Shown here piece after piece: positions 23,455 to 35,451 of a DNA stretch of 64,000 bases. The DNA is from Rhytidiadelphus loreus. Taxonomy: Eukaryota > Streptophyta > Bryopsida > Hypnales > Hylocomiaceae. The first letter of the stretch is position 1; the number at the start of each line of letters is the position of its first letter. The translations under genes and the position numbers were made by a program. The stretch is from positions 32,810,863 to 32,874,862 of the forward strand of contig OX344761.1 of NCBI GenBank assembly GCA_947034895.1, read 5' to 3'. The notes below the pieces were generated by a model. The model ran no database searches and was not told the DNA's origin. It was given only the letters and a program-made list of their open reading frames with translations.

Positions 23455-24050
23455 TGGAGAATAGTCATTGGAAGTTGAGCTAATGTGCAAGACCTTTCCT
23501 TATCACACCAAATTTCAAGGATGAATACTTGCTCAAAAAAATTGTAGAGTAATCATTGTAGGTTGAACTGTCGTACAAGACCTTCCCTTTTCGCACACAA
23601 TTCCAAGGATGAACACTTACTCAAAAAAAAATAAGAGCAAGTCATCGGAGGTTGAACTTATTGTGCAAGACCTTCCTTTTTTCACATCTAATTCCAAGGA
23701 TTCACACTTGCTCAAAAAACAAACTAAGAGCAAGTCATTGGAGGTTGAACTTATTCTGCAATACCTTCCCTTTTCACATTGAATTCCAAGGATTCACACT
23801 TGCTCAAAAAAAACTAAGAGCAAGTCATTGGAAGATGAACTTATTATGCAAGACCTTCCCTTTTTCACACCCAGTTCCAAGGATTCACACTTGCTCAAAA
23901 AAACACCTAAGAGCAAGTCATTGGAAGTTGAACTTATTATGCAAGACTTTACCTTTTCACACAAACTTCTAGTGATGTACACTTGTCGGTTGAACTACTA
24001 GGGATAAGGACCTTCCCTTTTTCACACCAAATTCCAAAGATGAACATTTG
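23455..24050. repeat. Tandem array of ~90-bp units
   Basis: Six to seven copies of a unit carrying '.gcaagtcattggaggttgaa', '.gcaagaccttccctttt.cacac', 'ttccaaggat..acacttgctcaaaaaa'. Successive starts are near 23459, 23550, 23636, 23725, 23817 and 23910. The unit length varies from 86 to 93 bp, so frames are not preserved. It is non-coding. Confidence 0.85.
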
Positions 24051-27000
24051 CACGGATTCAAATGGAATTTTTTGCCTCCATTGTTGAGTACGATAAGTCT
24101 GTTAGGTACATCGAAATTTAGTATCTGAAATATATATATGTAACTTATCTGATGAAAATAATGCATGAAACCCAAGTTGTGTGAATCTGAAATGCAAGAA
24201 ACTCAATAAATTATTTATGTAACTTGCAACATGATACTGTTTGTGTCATTCAGTGGAAACGGTAAAAGGACATGATTGGAGGTCTATTTGAAGTAGATTT
24301 GACAGATTTGACTTTTCTCTCCATACAGTAAGCTTACCATTCCTACCACGACACCACATTTGTTCATTGGCTATGGACCCAAAAGGAGGAAGATGGTTCC
24401 AAAGCATACAATTTAATATGAGAATTCATTTATTCTATGATATCGTAGTTGTAGGGCAAGGTCGGTGGAAAATAATTTTAAAAATGGATTGCTGAAAGAA
24501 ATTATAGGGGATTTTTCTTTTTTCAAAAAACAAAAAAATTGTATGGTAAAATAAAAGAATATTGGCAAAAAAAAGAATTTTGTTTTTAGCATTTGTTGAA
24601 ACTTATTTTTTGGGAAAAAAATAAATATTTTGGTGTCGAAGTGCCGACCTTGCCTTACACCTACGGTATACTATTTTGATGTTGCACTAATCCCTAAAAG
24701 TTTGTTCAAGGGACCATTGGAATTTGGGTAGGTGTCAATGCAAACAAAAATGAACGGATGTTTCTAAAAATTTGATATAAGATAGAGACAAGTTTCTACT
24801 TTGTAAGAATGTAAAAAAAAAACTGATTCGATTTCCAAATTAGAAGTTAAGATGTATGAAACAATTTGGGCAATGTTAGAATCTTTGGCTAAATTTATCA
24901 TCTACTTCTAAAATTTGGCATGATTGTAAGTAATATGGTATGATATATAGTTTAAAAAAAATACTTTTAGTACAAAAATCTCATTCCTATGAGAGGAGTC
25001 ATAACTTTACTAACCTTATTGGCAAGTTTGAAATAAGAAAAAATATATTTTTTTAACTACAAATGCTATTATCTTGAAATCTTCACCCTCAAAAATTTTG
25101 AAATTTTTTCTTCACATTTCAAATGTTTGTCTTTGAGTTTTCAATTGTTTGGATGTCAAATAGAAAATTTCCTAGCTAGATAAAAAATCATCAAAAAATG
25201 ACTAGTGTACTTCCAATTTATTTGACCTCCTCATTTTGTGGGGTGATTTAAAGTAAAGTGGACCTCTTATTTTCTTTTTGAATTTTTGCATGAGTGCAAT
25301 TAACAAGATGTAGTACTCAATGGTATATATCAAGGCTAAAAAATTTTACACCAAGAGGGCTCGAAGTCTACTAAACTCATTTCGCATGAATGAAATGAAT
25401 TTTTTTCTTTTTACTTTAAACATTATGATCTTTCAATCCACAAGGTCAAATGGTTTGAATTTTTTTCAACATATTTTTGTAATAGCCTACTAAAATTTTG
25501 TACAATTGAAGTAAAAAAATTTAATTTTTTAGTTTGACTGATACACTAAAAATGGTAGTGTTGACAATTTTTTTCTTGAAACACCTTCCAATTCTTGTAG
25601 GAGCTACCTCCTAGAATTCCATTATCCCTTCATGGGATAAAATGGACTTCATATAGGTTTATGTGACCTCAAATATTGAGGTGATTTTTTGAAAATCTTT
25701 CTTAAAATAGAAAAACACATTAGCTTTTAGGAAATATAATTTTTATTTCAATCAGTATCTGGGAATAAAAATTATGCCACAACAAGCTCAAAAAGGGGGA
25801 TATTGGGCAACAAAAAAAATCCACAAAAACTTAAAATTAAATTTTTAAATTTTTTTCTCATAAATTATATTTATGTCTACACAAAAAGCTTTAATTGAGT
25901 TCATTTGGATTAGTAATGTGAAAGTTAAGAAGCTTCTTGTTTTGTGGGCAATCATAGAAACTTTTTGGAAAAATGATGTATTGGATCTATGTTTGAACTC
26001 AATTTTCACAATTTAAAAAAAATTCACAAGGTTAAATATACTTTCTAGAACAATCTCACCATTGGGATTATTGTGTTTCAATTCTATTTTCATTAGAGTT
26101 ATAGATGATTCAGTTTTTCCTTCTACTTTGTATCTACTTCTACTTAACAATTTTTTAAGGAATACAAATCATGTATTTTTTTTGAACTTTTTTTCCTTAG
26201 ACTTTCAACTCAAATCCTCAATATAATTTTTTTAATTCAAAATCTCTAGCAAGAAATTTTTAAATTAAGAAGATTCAAAATCAAATAATCTAGTCACAAA
26301 ACATGCTCAAAAACTCATTTTCATTACTCTAAACATGAATATCTTGCAATCTATATGGTGAAAGTTTTTGAAATTTCTACCACACATTTTTATATCATTC
26401 TTGTGCAAGATTTTACTATTAAATATGAAAAAAAAATTATAATTTATTTTGCTCCTTGCAATAGAAATGGACATTTTAAGTGTGTTTTTTGATGAAAAAA
26501 GGCCTTAGGGGACTTCAAGAGTTCAGTTATGGAACACATCAAATTAAACAAACACGAGAACAAACAATAATGTAGTGAGATTCACAATAGCTATATCCAT
26601 TATATAAACTCTCAAATAACTTGCCATGTGGAACATTTCTAATTGTCAAAGATTTCTCCATTTTTTGAGATGGCATGCATTTTAAGGAGGTGCATAATTA
26701 TTTTCAACACTTAATACACTTTTGCATATTTGTAAAGTTTAATCTTCATACTTTCAACAATAGGGACGTCTTTTTCAATTCAAGGTCAAGTGCTCTAAAT
26801 TAGTTGGAAACCCTCACAACACTTTTTAAAATGAAGTTTGTAAGAGTGTATCAATGGCACCTCTTTTTTTGTAAAATAAGAAGTCATAACTTGCTAACAA
26901 TGCACGTATTATTTATCTATGATGTTAGCTCACCATCTTAGGCCTAAGGTTTAACTCCCCTATGACTTCCAACCTTTATTTCAACTTAGGTGCTAGAATA

Positions 27001-27643
27001 CCATATATGCTAGAACTCCTTGTTTCTTTCTATTTAATTTGTCTCTTGCAAGGCTTGAAATATTATCCCTGAAGTATCCCTTTCATAACAAATAGTTGCA
27101 AGTTGTTTGTACAAAAAAGTGTGACAAGATCACACAAGTTGAAGTGACAAATTTGGATTTAGCATGCTCTAATATTGAATAACAATCATGTGCAACTAAA
27201 AACTTTTAGTAATTCATTGAATTTATAACAACTAATTATTTATCAATAGTAAAATATCTAACCCACTTTAAGAATATTGCTTGGAACCTTGTTGTCTCAA
27301 ATTTTTAACATGCCACATAAAGACTAAGATGAAAAAAATTAGGTTGTTGTAAGTTGAAAATCGTTTTAATCGAGGGCTACTCATCATGTCACATTTTCAC
27401 CATGTCAAAAAACTCTCAAGTGCACACGACTCATTGAATAGAAAAATTACACTAATTTATTTAATATACCCTCCAAAAGCTCAAAAAATTTGAACTAGGA
27501 TTCAGAACTTATCTCCAAATCCAATCCCACCCTCATCTAGACTCACCACCTTCTCAACTTAGAAAATGCTCAATCTTAGTTGAGAAACTTAGATTGAAAT
27601 TCAACCTATGCCAACTCTTTCTGTGTGACTTTCTCTATTGGAT
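24051..27643. other. Gene-free A+T-rich stretch with a decayed copy of the TTAA element
   Basis: About 25680-26515 follows the same word order as the 45067-46010 element: 'cacattagctttt.gga.atataatttttatttcaatc', 'ctcataaattatattt.tgtcta', '..cttgcaatct' and a final 'gaaaaaaggcctta'. No complete ends remain. The rest shows no gene. Confidence 0.5.
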
Positions 27644-27878
27644 ACTAGAAGAAGCCCAAGTTTTTTGTAATGAGCCTTGATTTTTTCTAACGGATTTTTT
27701 TGATGTCTAAGTTGACATTTAGTTGGTTTTATGTTTTTCATGACATCCAAATGATCTAATGAACATCATTAAAAACATAAAACAACTAAATGTCAACTTA
27801 GACATCAAAAATAATCCACCAGGAAAAATCAGGGCTCATCTGGGCTCGTCACAAAAAACATTTATTTCTTCTAATAGG
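27644..27878. mobile_element. Fold-back element with ~100-bp arms
   Basis: An inner stem pairs 27701-27738 with 27771-27808 with only about one base missing (…gatgtctaagttgacattt… with …aaatgtcaacttagacatc…). Outer arms continue the pairing with mismatches out to CTAGAAGAAG at the left and CTTCTAATAG at the right. The ends resemble those of the CACTA-type element at 53876-54113, so it is likely an older member of the same group. Confidence 0.65.
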
Positions 27879-28329
27879 AGCAGCCTATTTTTGGAACTTC
27901 ATTTCTTATGTAATTAATGTAGGCTACATTATTTTATTTTTTAGGTATAAAGATATCTTTCTAGTAAAAAGAAAAATATTGAAGAGAATTATTATTTTTA
28001 GATTCTTAAAAAACCCAACGTTGAAGAAAACAAAAAATTCAATTGTTAAAAATTCAATTTTTACACCATCGAAATGGAAGATCACTTATAATCTAAAATT
28101 CATTGCTTCGACATGCAATCTAAAAATAAACTTCTAAAAATTTAAAGAAAAGTTTTTTTTTTTTTTTGGGTAATACCCCCACTTTTGCACCGCTAGAGGT
28201 CCTCCCATTCCAACTCAACGTGTTGAACATTATGCACACCACAAGGCCAGCATGGGAAATTAGTGGATCTTTCAACATGTGTTTTCCCCAATAAGATCAT
28301 CCCCGCACGATCATTTTCCAAAATCCACA
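27879..28329. other. Gene-free A+T-rich stretch
   Basis: No gene seen; contains a poly-T run near 28148. Composition changes sharply at about 28200-28330, where the leader of the next gene begins. Confidence 0.45.
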
Positions 28330-30643
28330 AAATTCCACGAAAAATCCTAGATTCCTCGATTACCAATCCACCCTCTTCTCCGTCCCTCTGTTCCTCCCGC
28401 TATTTCTCCACGCACCTCCGTTCTCGTCCTCTAGCCCGGCGCGCCCTTGCGCTCGCACTTTTCTAGCTCACTGCAACCATCTCCGTCTCACCAACTCCTG
28501 CGAATTCCCCTCACACGCACCGGCCTCGTCTTCCTCTCTCCAACAAGCCGCGGGATGTCGCCGGAGACGCCTTGTCGGAAAAGATCTGGATCCCACGGTT
28601 TTTTCGTTCCCGGATACGAAGCGCTTGTGGTGGCGATCTAACCTGGTCTGTGCGATCATCTGTGAATTTTTACTGTGTTGAATCTTTTCGGTGAGTGAGA
28701 TTTTGATACTTATAGTTGAGTTTAGGGTGCGGTGATTTGGTATTTTGAAAATGGCAGTAGTTGTTTGGAAGAACAATGAGTTGAGAGGTAGGCTTGTTTA
28801 GTTTCGTGTAGGTGTCATTCGGGAGCGTTTGTTTTGAATTTTTTTTTATCTGGTGTCTTTTCCGAAGGATTGAAGTGTTTCCTGAAGAGGTGGCGGCATT
28901 GACGCGGTCGTTGTTCGTTGGAGAGGACGATACCGACATTTTTGTTTTTCCGGCTTGACGACTTGTGGATTGGAGTTTTGCGATTGGATTTCTGGTGTTT
29001 GGTTTTGGAAGCGATTGGGACGTGTTTGCGTGGGCTTGGAGCGCGTCAAGGCGACAGGGGAGTGATTTATGGTGTTGCAACGGATGTACAGGTAATCTCT
29101 AGGTTTTCGTTTGGTACTGTAACTAGGTCAGGAAGGAGAAGTGGAATTCGTGCTCTGGTCAAGAGGTTTTGAGATTCGGTTTGATCCATTCGTGAGGAGC
29201 TGGTCCTTTACATGATTTTCGGCATTGAAAGCGGTTAGGCTTTGGGACATAGTGAGCAGTGAGGCTTCGGGGCGTTCAGGATTTCGTATTAATCAACTCA
29301 CTGGAACTAAGACAATCTCGATTCAGTTCAATTTGTTACTGTTCACCGTAGCGTTCATTTGGACGTGTCTTGTTTTTAGGTGAACCTTTGAGTTAAAGCG
29401 CTTCAAAATTTCTTGGTTTAAGTGCGGTACGGTGACTAGGTCAGGAATGCGGAGTGGAATTGATCCTCTGGTAGGAGTTGTTGATGCGCTGATGAGTCCA
29501 ATTTGTGAGTGGAGCATTCGTCACTTACTTTTCGGCATGGAAAGCGTTTAAAATTTGGGTCTTACTGCTCTAGCACGGTCAGAATCTCGCATCCCTTAAC
29601 TCTCTGGAACTAAGGCAATCTCGGTTCAATTGAATTTTTTTAGGCGGTTTCACCGCAGTGGAGTGATTGGTGACGTTGCAGCAGATGTGCAGGTAATTTC
29701 TAGGTTTTAGTGGAGTTGATACTTTGGTAGGAGGTCTGTATTCTCTGCTTAGTTCATTTTTTGAGGAGCTGGTTCGTCACATACTTTTCAGTATACGAAT
29801 CGCTTAAACTTTTGGGACATTCTGATCTTTGACGTTCAGCATCTCATCTCTTTTTTGAACTGAGACAATCTCGAATAATTTGAAAATTTTACTGCTCACT
29901 GAATCAGTAGAAAAGCAAAGCTTTTGGTAGGGGAACGTAACAGTCGCTTAGTGGTACTGGAGGGGTTTGATTATTCCTGTAGACTCCAACTGTGGACCCA
30001 GAGACCAAGGCAGTGATAAGCGATTTTTGATCCTGACTTTCCCTTAACCTTGTCGGAAAATCTGTTTATTCCACAATGAATACCGAACGAGGAACCATTT
30101 GATTGGATGAGGTAGGAAGTTTGATGAGAATATCTCAAATATGTAACTTTCGGCTGATGTAGTTGCTAACTTTGTTCCTGCTTTTCTATGTTGCATCGGT
30201 GCCTGCAAATTTGTCTTTCTATATTGTCAGAGCAAGTCTCATCTTCCTTAGTATGCTTTGACCTGTAATGTGCAACAGCAAAGCAGGGTTATCGATGGAA
30301 ATATATCTACGAAGGTCGGGAACATTTTCCGTGAGGTCAAGTATTTCAGAATGCGGTGTATTGAGATTCATCCCTGTCGTTCTATGGTGATGTACCCCGG
30401 ACTTCATTGTCCTTGTGGATAGAAAATGTTGCGGAACTGAGTCACGGGTGAAGGGCGAACAGGTATCTAAAGCAATGCTGAAGTTCTGTTTGACATTACA
30501 TATAAGAATTTAAAGAGAATGGACATATCAGCTGTCGTTTCAATTGACGCAGAATTTGGGAGTACCATCGATTTGTAGGTGTTGAAGGTGCTCACGTAGC
30601 ATAATTGTGGCCTTGAGCTTTTGTGTAGAGCCGGAGTTTGTTG
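28330..30643 (+). promoter_or_regulatory. Promoter and long repeated leader of the EDR4-like gene
   Basis: A pyrimidine-rich, G+C-richer stretch at about 28330-28560 marks a likely promoter and transcription start. From about 29050 to 29890 the sequence consists of about three degenerate tandem units. Shared words include 'gcagatgtgcaggtaatttctaggtttt'-like donor regions (near 29080 and 29690), 'gactaggtcagga', 'gaggagctggt' and 'gaactaagacaatctcga'. The repeated CAG|GTAAT sites could serve as alternative 5' splice sites of untranslated first exons. An in-frame TAG at 30626 precedes the ATG, so this region is untranslated with respect to the main frame. Confidence 0.5.
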
Positions 30644-33600
30644 ATGGCTACAATGGAAAAAGCCTCTCGGATTGTACGTTGCCCTAAGTGCCTTGCACTT
30701 CTTCAAGAGCCTCCTCCAGGGACCCCTTTATACAAGTGTGGGAACTGCTCCACTGTCCTGAGAGGTATGTTTCACTACTGTACTTTGGGAAACAGTATAT
30801 GAGGTTAAATTTGTAGTGGATGAATCACGTTTGACCGCGGTGTGTGGGATTTAGGTCAGTTTTGTATGTGCAAAAGAGATTCGTGCTGGGAAGAGGTGGA
30901 TCGGTTTCGAAGTATCGGTATGATTATTGATTTACATCACCTAATTGTCACTGAGCATCAAGTATCAAATTTCCCCTAATAAGATTTGGGACAGACACCT
31001 TTTGTTTCTTTTGACTTTTTCAGTCCTTGGTTATAATCGTTGTGTATCTGTTGTGTATCATGGTTTTGCAGCAAAACATGCAAGCTCTGATGGTTCTGGG
31101 GCTAGAAGGACGACAGCCCGTGCACTGCAGCTGAACAGGGCTGCTCCTCCTGTCCATGCAGATACTGGTAGTATCGATGGTAGAAAACTGCCCTCCAAAC
31201 CAATCCCGCTTGACCTGACATCGAGACAGGCAAGTTTAGACGATCCAGGTGATTTCAGAAATAGCAGTGGAAACCCTAGATTCAGTCCAGCGGACATCGG
31301 AAAGAAATCACCAAGCCACTTGCACCCCCAGAGTAGTTTTTCTCCTGGACCTCCTCCTCCTCATGTGCCTAGCAATACGAATACATATGCCGATAATGGT
31401 TCCCGAACAGGACAGGATCACCAGAGATTTGTAGCACGAGACTCTTTAGCAAGTCCTAGTAGGGAGGTGGATCTTCTTCGTGGGAGAGAAGCCCCAATAA
31501 ACGTGCTACAAACCATGGTTTCTAGCCCTGCATATCTAGAGGAAGCCCATTCTGGTAAGAAATCACTGAATGACATGTACCGCAGCATCCGTTTTCCTCC
31601 GACTGATCAGATTAGGAATCCGTCAGCCATAAGTGATGCATCGACTGACAAGGACGGGCTTGTAGACATGCGACCAAGAAACACTCCCGCTTACGTGAAC
31701 GTCTATACTCGTCAGAAGTCACCATCTGCAGATTCGGTGGATGAGTTTGGTCGCTACAGACTACCATCTGCAGACATGACGAGGGAGAACGTCAATACTC
31801 GTCAGAAGTCACCACCTGCAGCTTCGGTTGCTGAGTCTGCGCTCTACAGACGACCACCTCCAGACATGACAAGTGACGCCGTTACTATTCGTCAGAGGTC
31901 AGCACCTGCAAATTTAGTCGCTGAGGCTGCGCGCTCTAGGCAATCTCCTCCAGACACGACAAGTGAGGACATCAATACTCGTCAAAAGCTACCCACTGCA
32001 GATTTGGTCGCTGAAGCGGCTCGTTACCGGCGACCATCTGCAGACATGACGAGTGAGGGAGCAAACAACAGAGCCAGAGAGCGCCAGGGGACACCTGATG
32101 CCGAAGATGATCGTACATCATTTTCGCCCACTAAAGCTCTTGCTGCGTTGCGATCGCAGAATACTGGACCGCTTTATAAGGTGAAAGAGAGACAAGCGCC
32201 CGGACTGGGAGCGCCAAGTAAGCTCCCAATACGTAATTCACAAGGATGGGGTAGAAACAAATCCCAAGGAGATGAATCCACGGGAACTGGAAGTACTGAT
32301 TTTGGTCTTCGACATGACACAGTAGAGCCTGGCCCATCCACTGGTCGAACTAATGAGGAAATCGTTGGTCTACATCGGCGACAGCGCTCAGATGGTGTGG
32401 TCGTCAGTGATAGGCCTCACGAGAATGATCTTAACGCTGGTAATCCTGCTCTCAATTCTGACACAAGATGGAGCTTAGAAAACGAAGTTAAATCAGTAGG
32501 TAAGTTCCCTGCGGAGCCTACTTCCGTGCCCAATGTATCAGAGAAGGAGAGAAGAATTTTACATAATTTGAAGCTGACAGAGGAAAAAGAGAAAAGCAGA
32601 GACAATCCACTGAGTACTCGAGGGGACGAGGAGAAGGTAACACCTGATCAGAAGTCAATTACAAGGGCCTCATCATCTGATATTGCTAGTCAGTTGAACG
32701 AGACAATAAATGGGTCACCTCCGAAGGCAATTGCGGTTGAACAGGGCTTGCCACCTGCAAGCGATGTTTCCTTAGTCAGGCGGATTTCTCCTGATCTGAA
32801 GGCACTGCACAAGGAGGAGTTCATTATCAGTGAGGACACATTTGACGACGAGGACGAACATGGCGCAGTGCTGGATAAGCGAGAGTATTCTCCTTCTCAG
32901 TCGCCGCGAACGAGGAAACCCCTTTCACCTCCTCGTTTTCTTTCGTCAAACCCAATGATAGGAGGTGTTCAGCCGCAACCGGAGCACTTGTCGAAGGCAC
33001 ACGCTGGTGCACGGCAGGACTCGGATGCCCCTTCGAATCTACAAGTTTTTCCCGGCCTCCCAGATGTTCTGGACTATGATACTAGTGAAGATTCGTCCAA
33101 TGTGGATGATACTGACCAGTATGAGACTGTTTCAAAGCCGCACTCTGAGGAGCTTAAATCACCCACCTTTTCGCACAATGGACAATTAAATGGAGAAGAT
33201 GCTGCAGGAGGTAGCAGTGAGAGGTTGGATGATGAAGATGAGCATGACCCTACAGATACGAGATCGGCGAATTCAATGTCTCAAGATAAAGTGGGGGTTA
33301 GTAGTCCTTTTGACCCAGTCGAAGCTGGTGCTTCTCCCTATTTCTCTCCTGATCATTCTCCTGAGTCCAATCATAATGAGAGTCCTCCCCAAATTCAAAC
33401 GTCCGATCAACGCGAGCAAGACCTGCAAGGAACCTTCACTCAGCCTCCTGATGCACCAGAATCGACGAATAGTTTTTCTTTCGGTCAAGGTGGACAGATT
33501 CAAGGACCATCCTATTCTTCACTGAAGGGGCAAACGCAGAAAGTTAGGTTGCAAATTAATACCTCAGTACCTGAACGTATCCATGTTCGGTGTCGACATT

Positions 33601-35451
33601 GCAACCTGCAGTTGGAGGTCCCGACAAACCTTGGTCGCAGCGAGACAGGTGTACAGAAACTTCGCTGCGGTTCTTGCTGGAAAATCTCGCGCTTTCGCTT
33701 GAACCACCTACTATTACCTAGTGGAACATCTTCTCCAGCTGGAAGTGACAGATCACCTGAATCCTCTTTCCGACTTGGTTCCTCTGATGGCACGTCTGGT
33801 AGATATTCAGGAACAAGGTCTAACCGAGAAACAGGTTCTCAGGACAGAGCAGTAATTCGGACACAGTCTGGAGCTAATCTTCCAGTGCCACCCTCTGCCC
33901 GGCACAACCCTCGTGCTGCTTCAGGGTCTAAGTTGTCGAATATGGTTTCGGTCTCGAGCATTCTATCTGAAACCTCAAAAGCCTCAACTCCAAATACCTC
34001 AGGTGACTTAGGCCCAGGTCAGAGCTCACCTAACCGTGGAAAGGATATTATCGTTGCCATTTCTCCATTAGGGCAAGGTGAGCCTTCACATACGTCGCTC
34101 TCCCCTACATTGTCCAGCACAAGTCAGGATGTCGGCTCAAAAGATCGCCAGCAAAAGACTACCTCACCTGATCGCAGACTTTTGCAATCCAGCAGTGATT
34201 CTGATGAAGAAAAGGCTTCGGCCAAACTGAAAATAGGACCAAGTGCTGTTAATCCTGTACGAATGACCACATGGTCTGCCCCTGAAACCCCCGATTTCGA
34301 TGACGGACACGAGTTCAAAGGCCTCAAAGGGTTCCTCAAGAAAAGTGTCAAGGAGTTCACCAAGGGCAAGAAATCGACCCAATATCGTCGGAAAGTGGTA
34401 GTGAATGGTCATCCTGTGCCTGATGATGTGGTGAGAAGAGCAGAGGAAAATGCTGGAGGCATACATCCGGGGTCTTACTGGTACGTTCTTTTATCTTGTG
34501 TTGTGGTGACTTGTAAAATCCCCACTTGAAACTTTGCAGTTAAAGTCACAATACATCCAGCTGCATAAGCAACTCCACATTGAGTTGAAGGCCATTTTAG
34601 CATCTGTGAACTGTTTTAGAACTTAACCTCTCCTACTGTATATTGAACGATTCCCTTCTTTACTTTTGAAAGAGAAAGAAGCTTATAGCAGTATGTTTGT
34701 TATTATCTATTGTTTTGTTGTTTAGAGGAAATGCTATTGTATGGAGTGCCCGTGAATAGTGAGCTAGACTAGTACTTGGTAAAAGTTCATTATTATCGTA
34801 TCAGTCTATGCCTGCGGACTGCTAGTAAACTATTTTGTGTTGCAGATTCCAGATCTATACTGTGGAAAAGTATCTGAGTCGCATGATCTGGTGGGATTTG
34901 TAGGTACGACTTTCGAGCTGGGTTCTGGGGAGTCATGGGTGGACCTTGTTTGGGCATGATCCCGGTAAGTAGAACTGTGATCTGATCAACACACTGGTTC
35001 TTCATGCTTCAATGTAGTGCTACGGTTGCTCCCCAGGACTGACATCAGCTAAAATGTTTGCAGCCCTATATCGAGGAATTAAACTTTCCATTGGCCCGAC
35101 ATTGCTCCCATGGCAAAACTGGAGTACTCGTGAACGGGAGGGAACTGCATCATAAGGACTTGGAGCTACTGAAGAAGCGTGGTTTACCAGGAACCCCAGG
35201 GAAAGCGTACAATGTGGATATTGACGGTCGTCTAACAGAAGAAACTACAGGAGTCGAACTTAAAGGTCTCGGTCGTCTAGCACCAACGTATGCACCGCAG
35301 TTGCCATCCTCCTAATCATTGAGCTGTCTTGTGAACGGAATCCTTGTCAGCTGATTTTATTACACTGATTTTATAATGTTTCATCTTCAGGTTGGAGCAG
35401 ACTGGTAGAGGTCCAGGTATGTGGGTGCCCGAAAGTCAAAGAGGTTCATAA
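30644..35451 (+). CDS. EDR4 / DUF3133 zinc-ribbon protein with XLG-like C-terminal module
   Basis: Five coding exons in phase: 30644-30764, 31072-34480, 34904-34964, 35064-35287 and 35391-35451. They total 3876 nt, giving 1291 aa. The N terminus has a plant zinc ribbon with CPKC at residues 13-16 and YKCGNC at 30-35, followed by TVLRAKH. A second ribbon (probable zinc-ribbon domain, PF11331/DUF3133) lies at about 875-915: CRHC then LRCGSCWK. The C terminus from about 1148 carries VVVNGHPVPDDVVRRAEENA, GSYWYDFRAGFWGVMGGPCL and GVLVNGRELHHKDLELL. That module is shared with DUF3133 proteins and resembles the Cys-rich part of extra-large G proteins. Arabidopsis EDR4 is a modulator of immunity that works with EDR1 and clathrin; other members are uncharacterised. 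The long middle is Ser/Pro-rich and looks disordered. The start is fixed by an upstream in-frame stop. The protein is longer than the angiosperm relatives I know. Confidence 0.88.
31707..32066 (+). repeat. Four tandem 90-nt (30-aa) repeats in exon 2 of the EDR4-like gene
   Basis: Four in-frame copies of a 30-residue unit starting TRQKSP or IRQRSA, with a central ..VAE.A..RR.. and ending ..DMTSE..N, at about residues 253-372. All copies are exact multiples of three and have diverged, so this is an old coding repeat in the disordered region. Confidence 0.9.

Noticed and set aside
23652..23972. 106-aa open frame with repeated MNLLCKTF..CSK peptides
   Set aside because: It is a read-through of the ~90-bp tandem array. 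Unit lengths vary and the frame is not kept in all copies, so it is not a protein.
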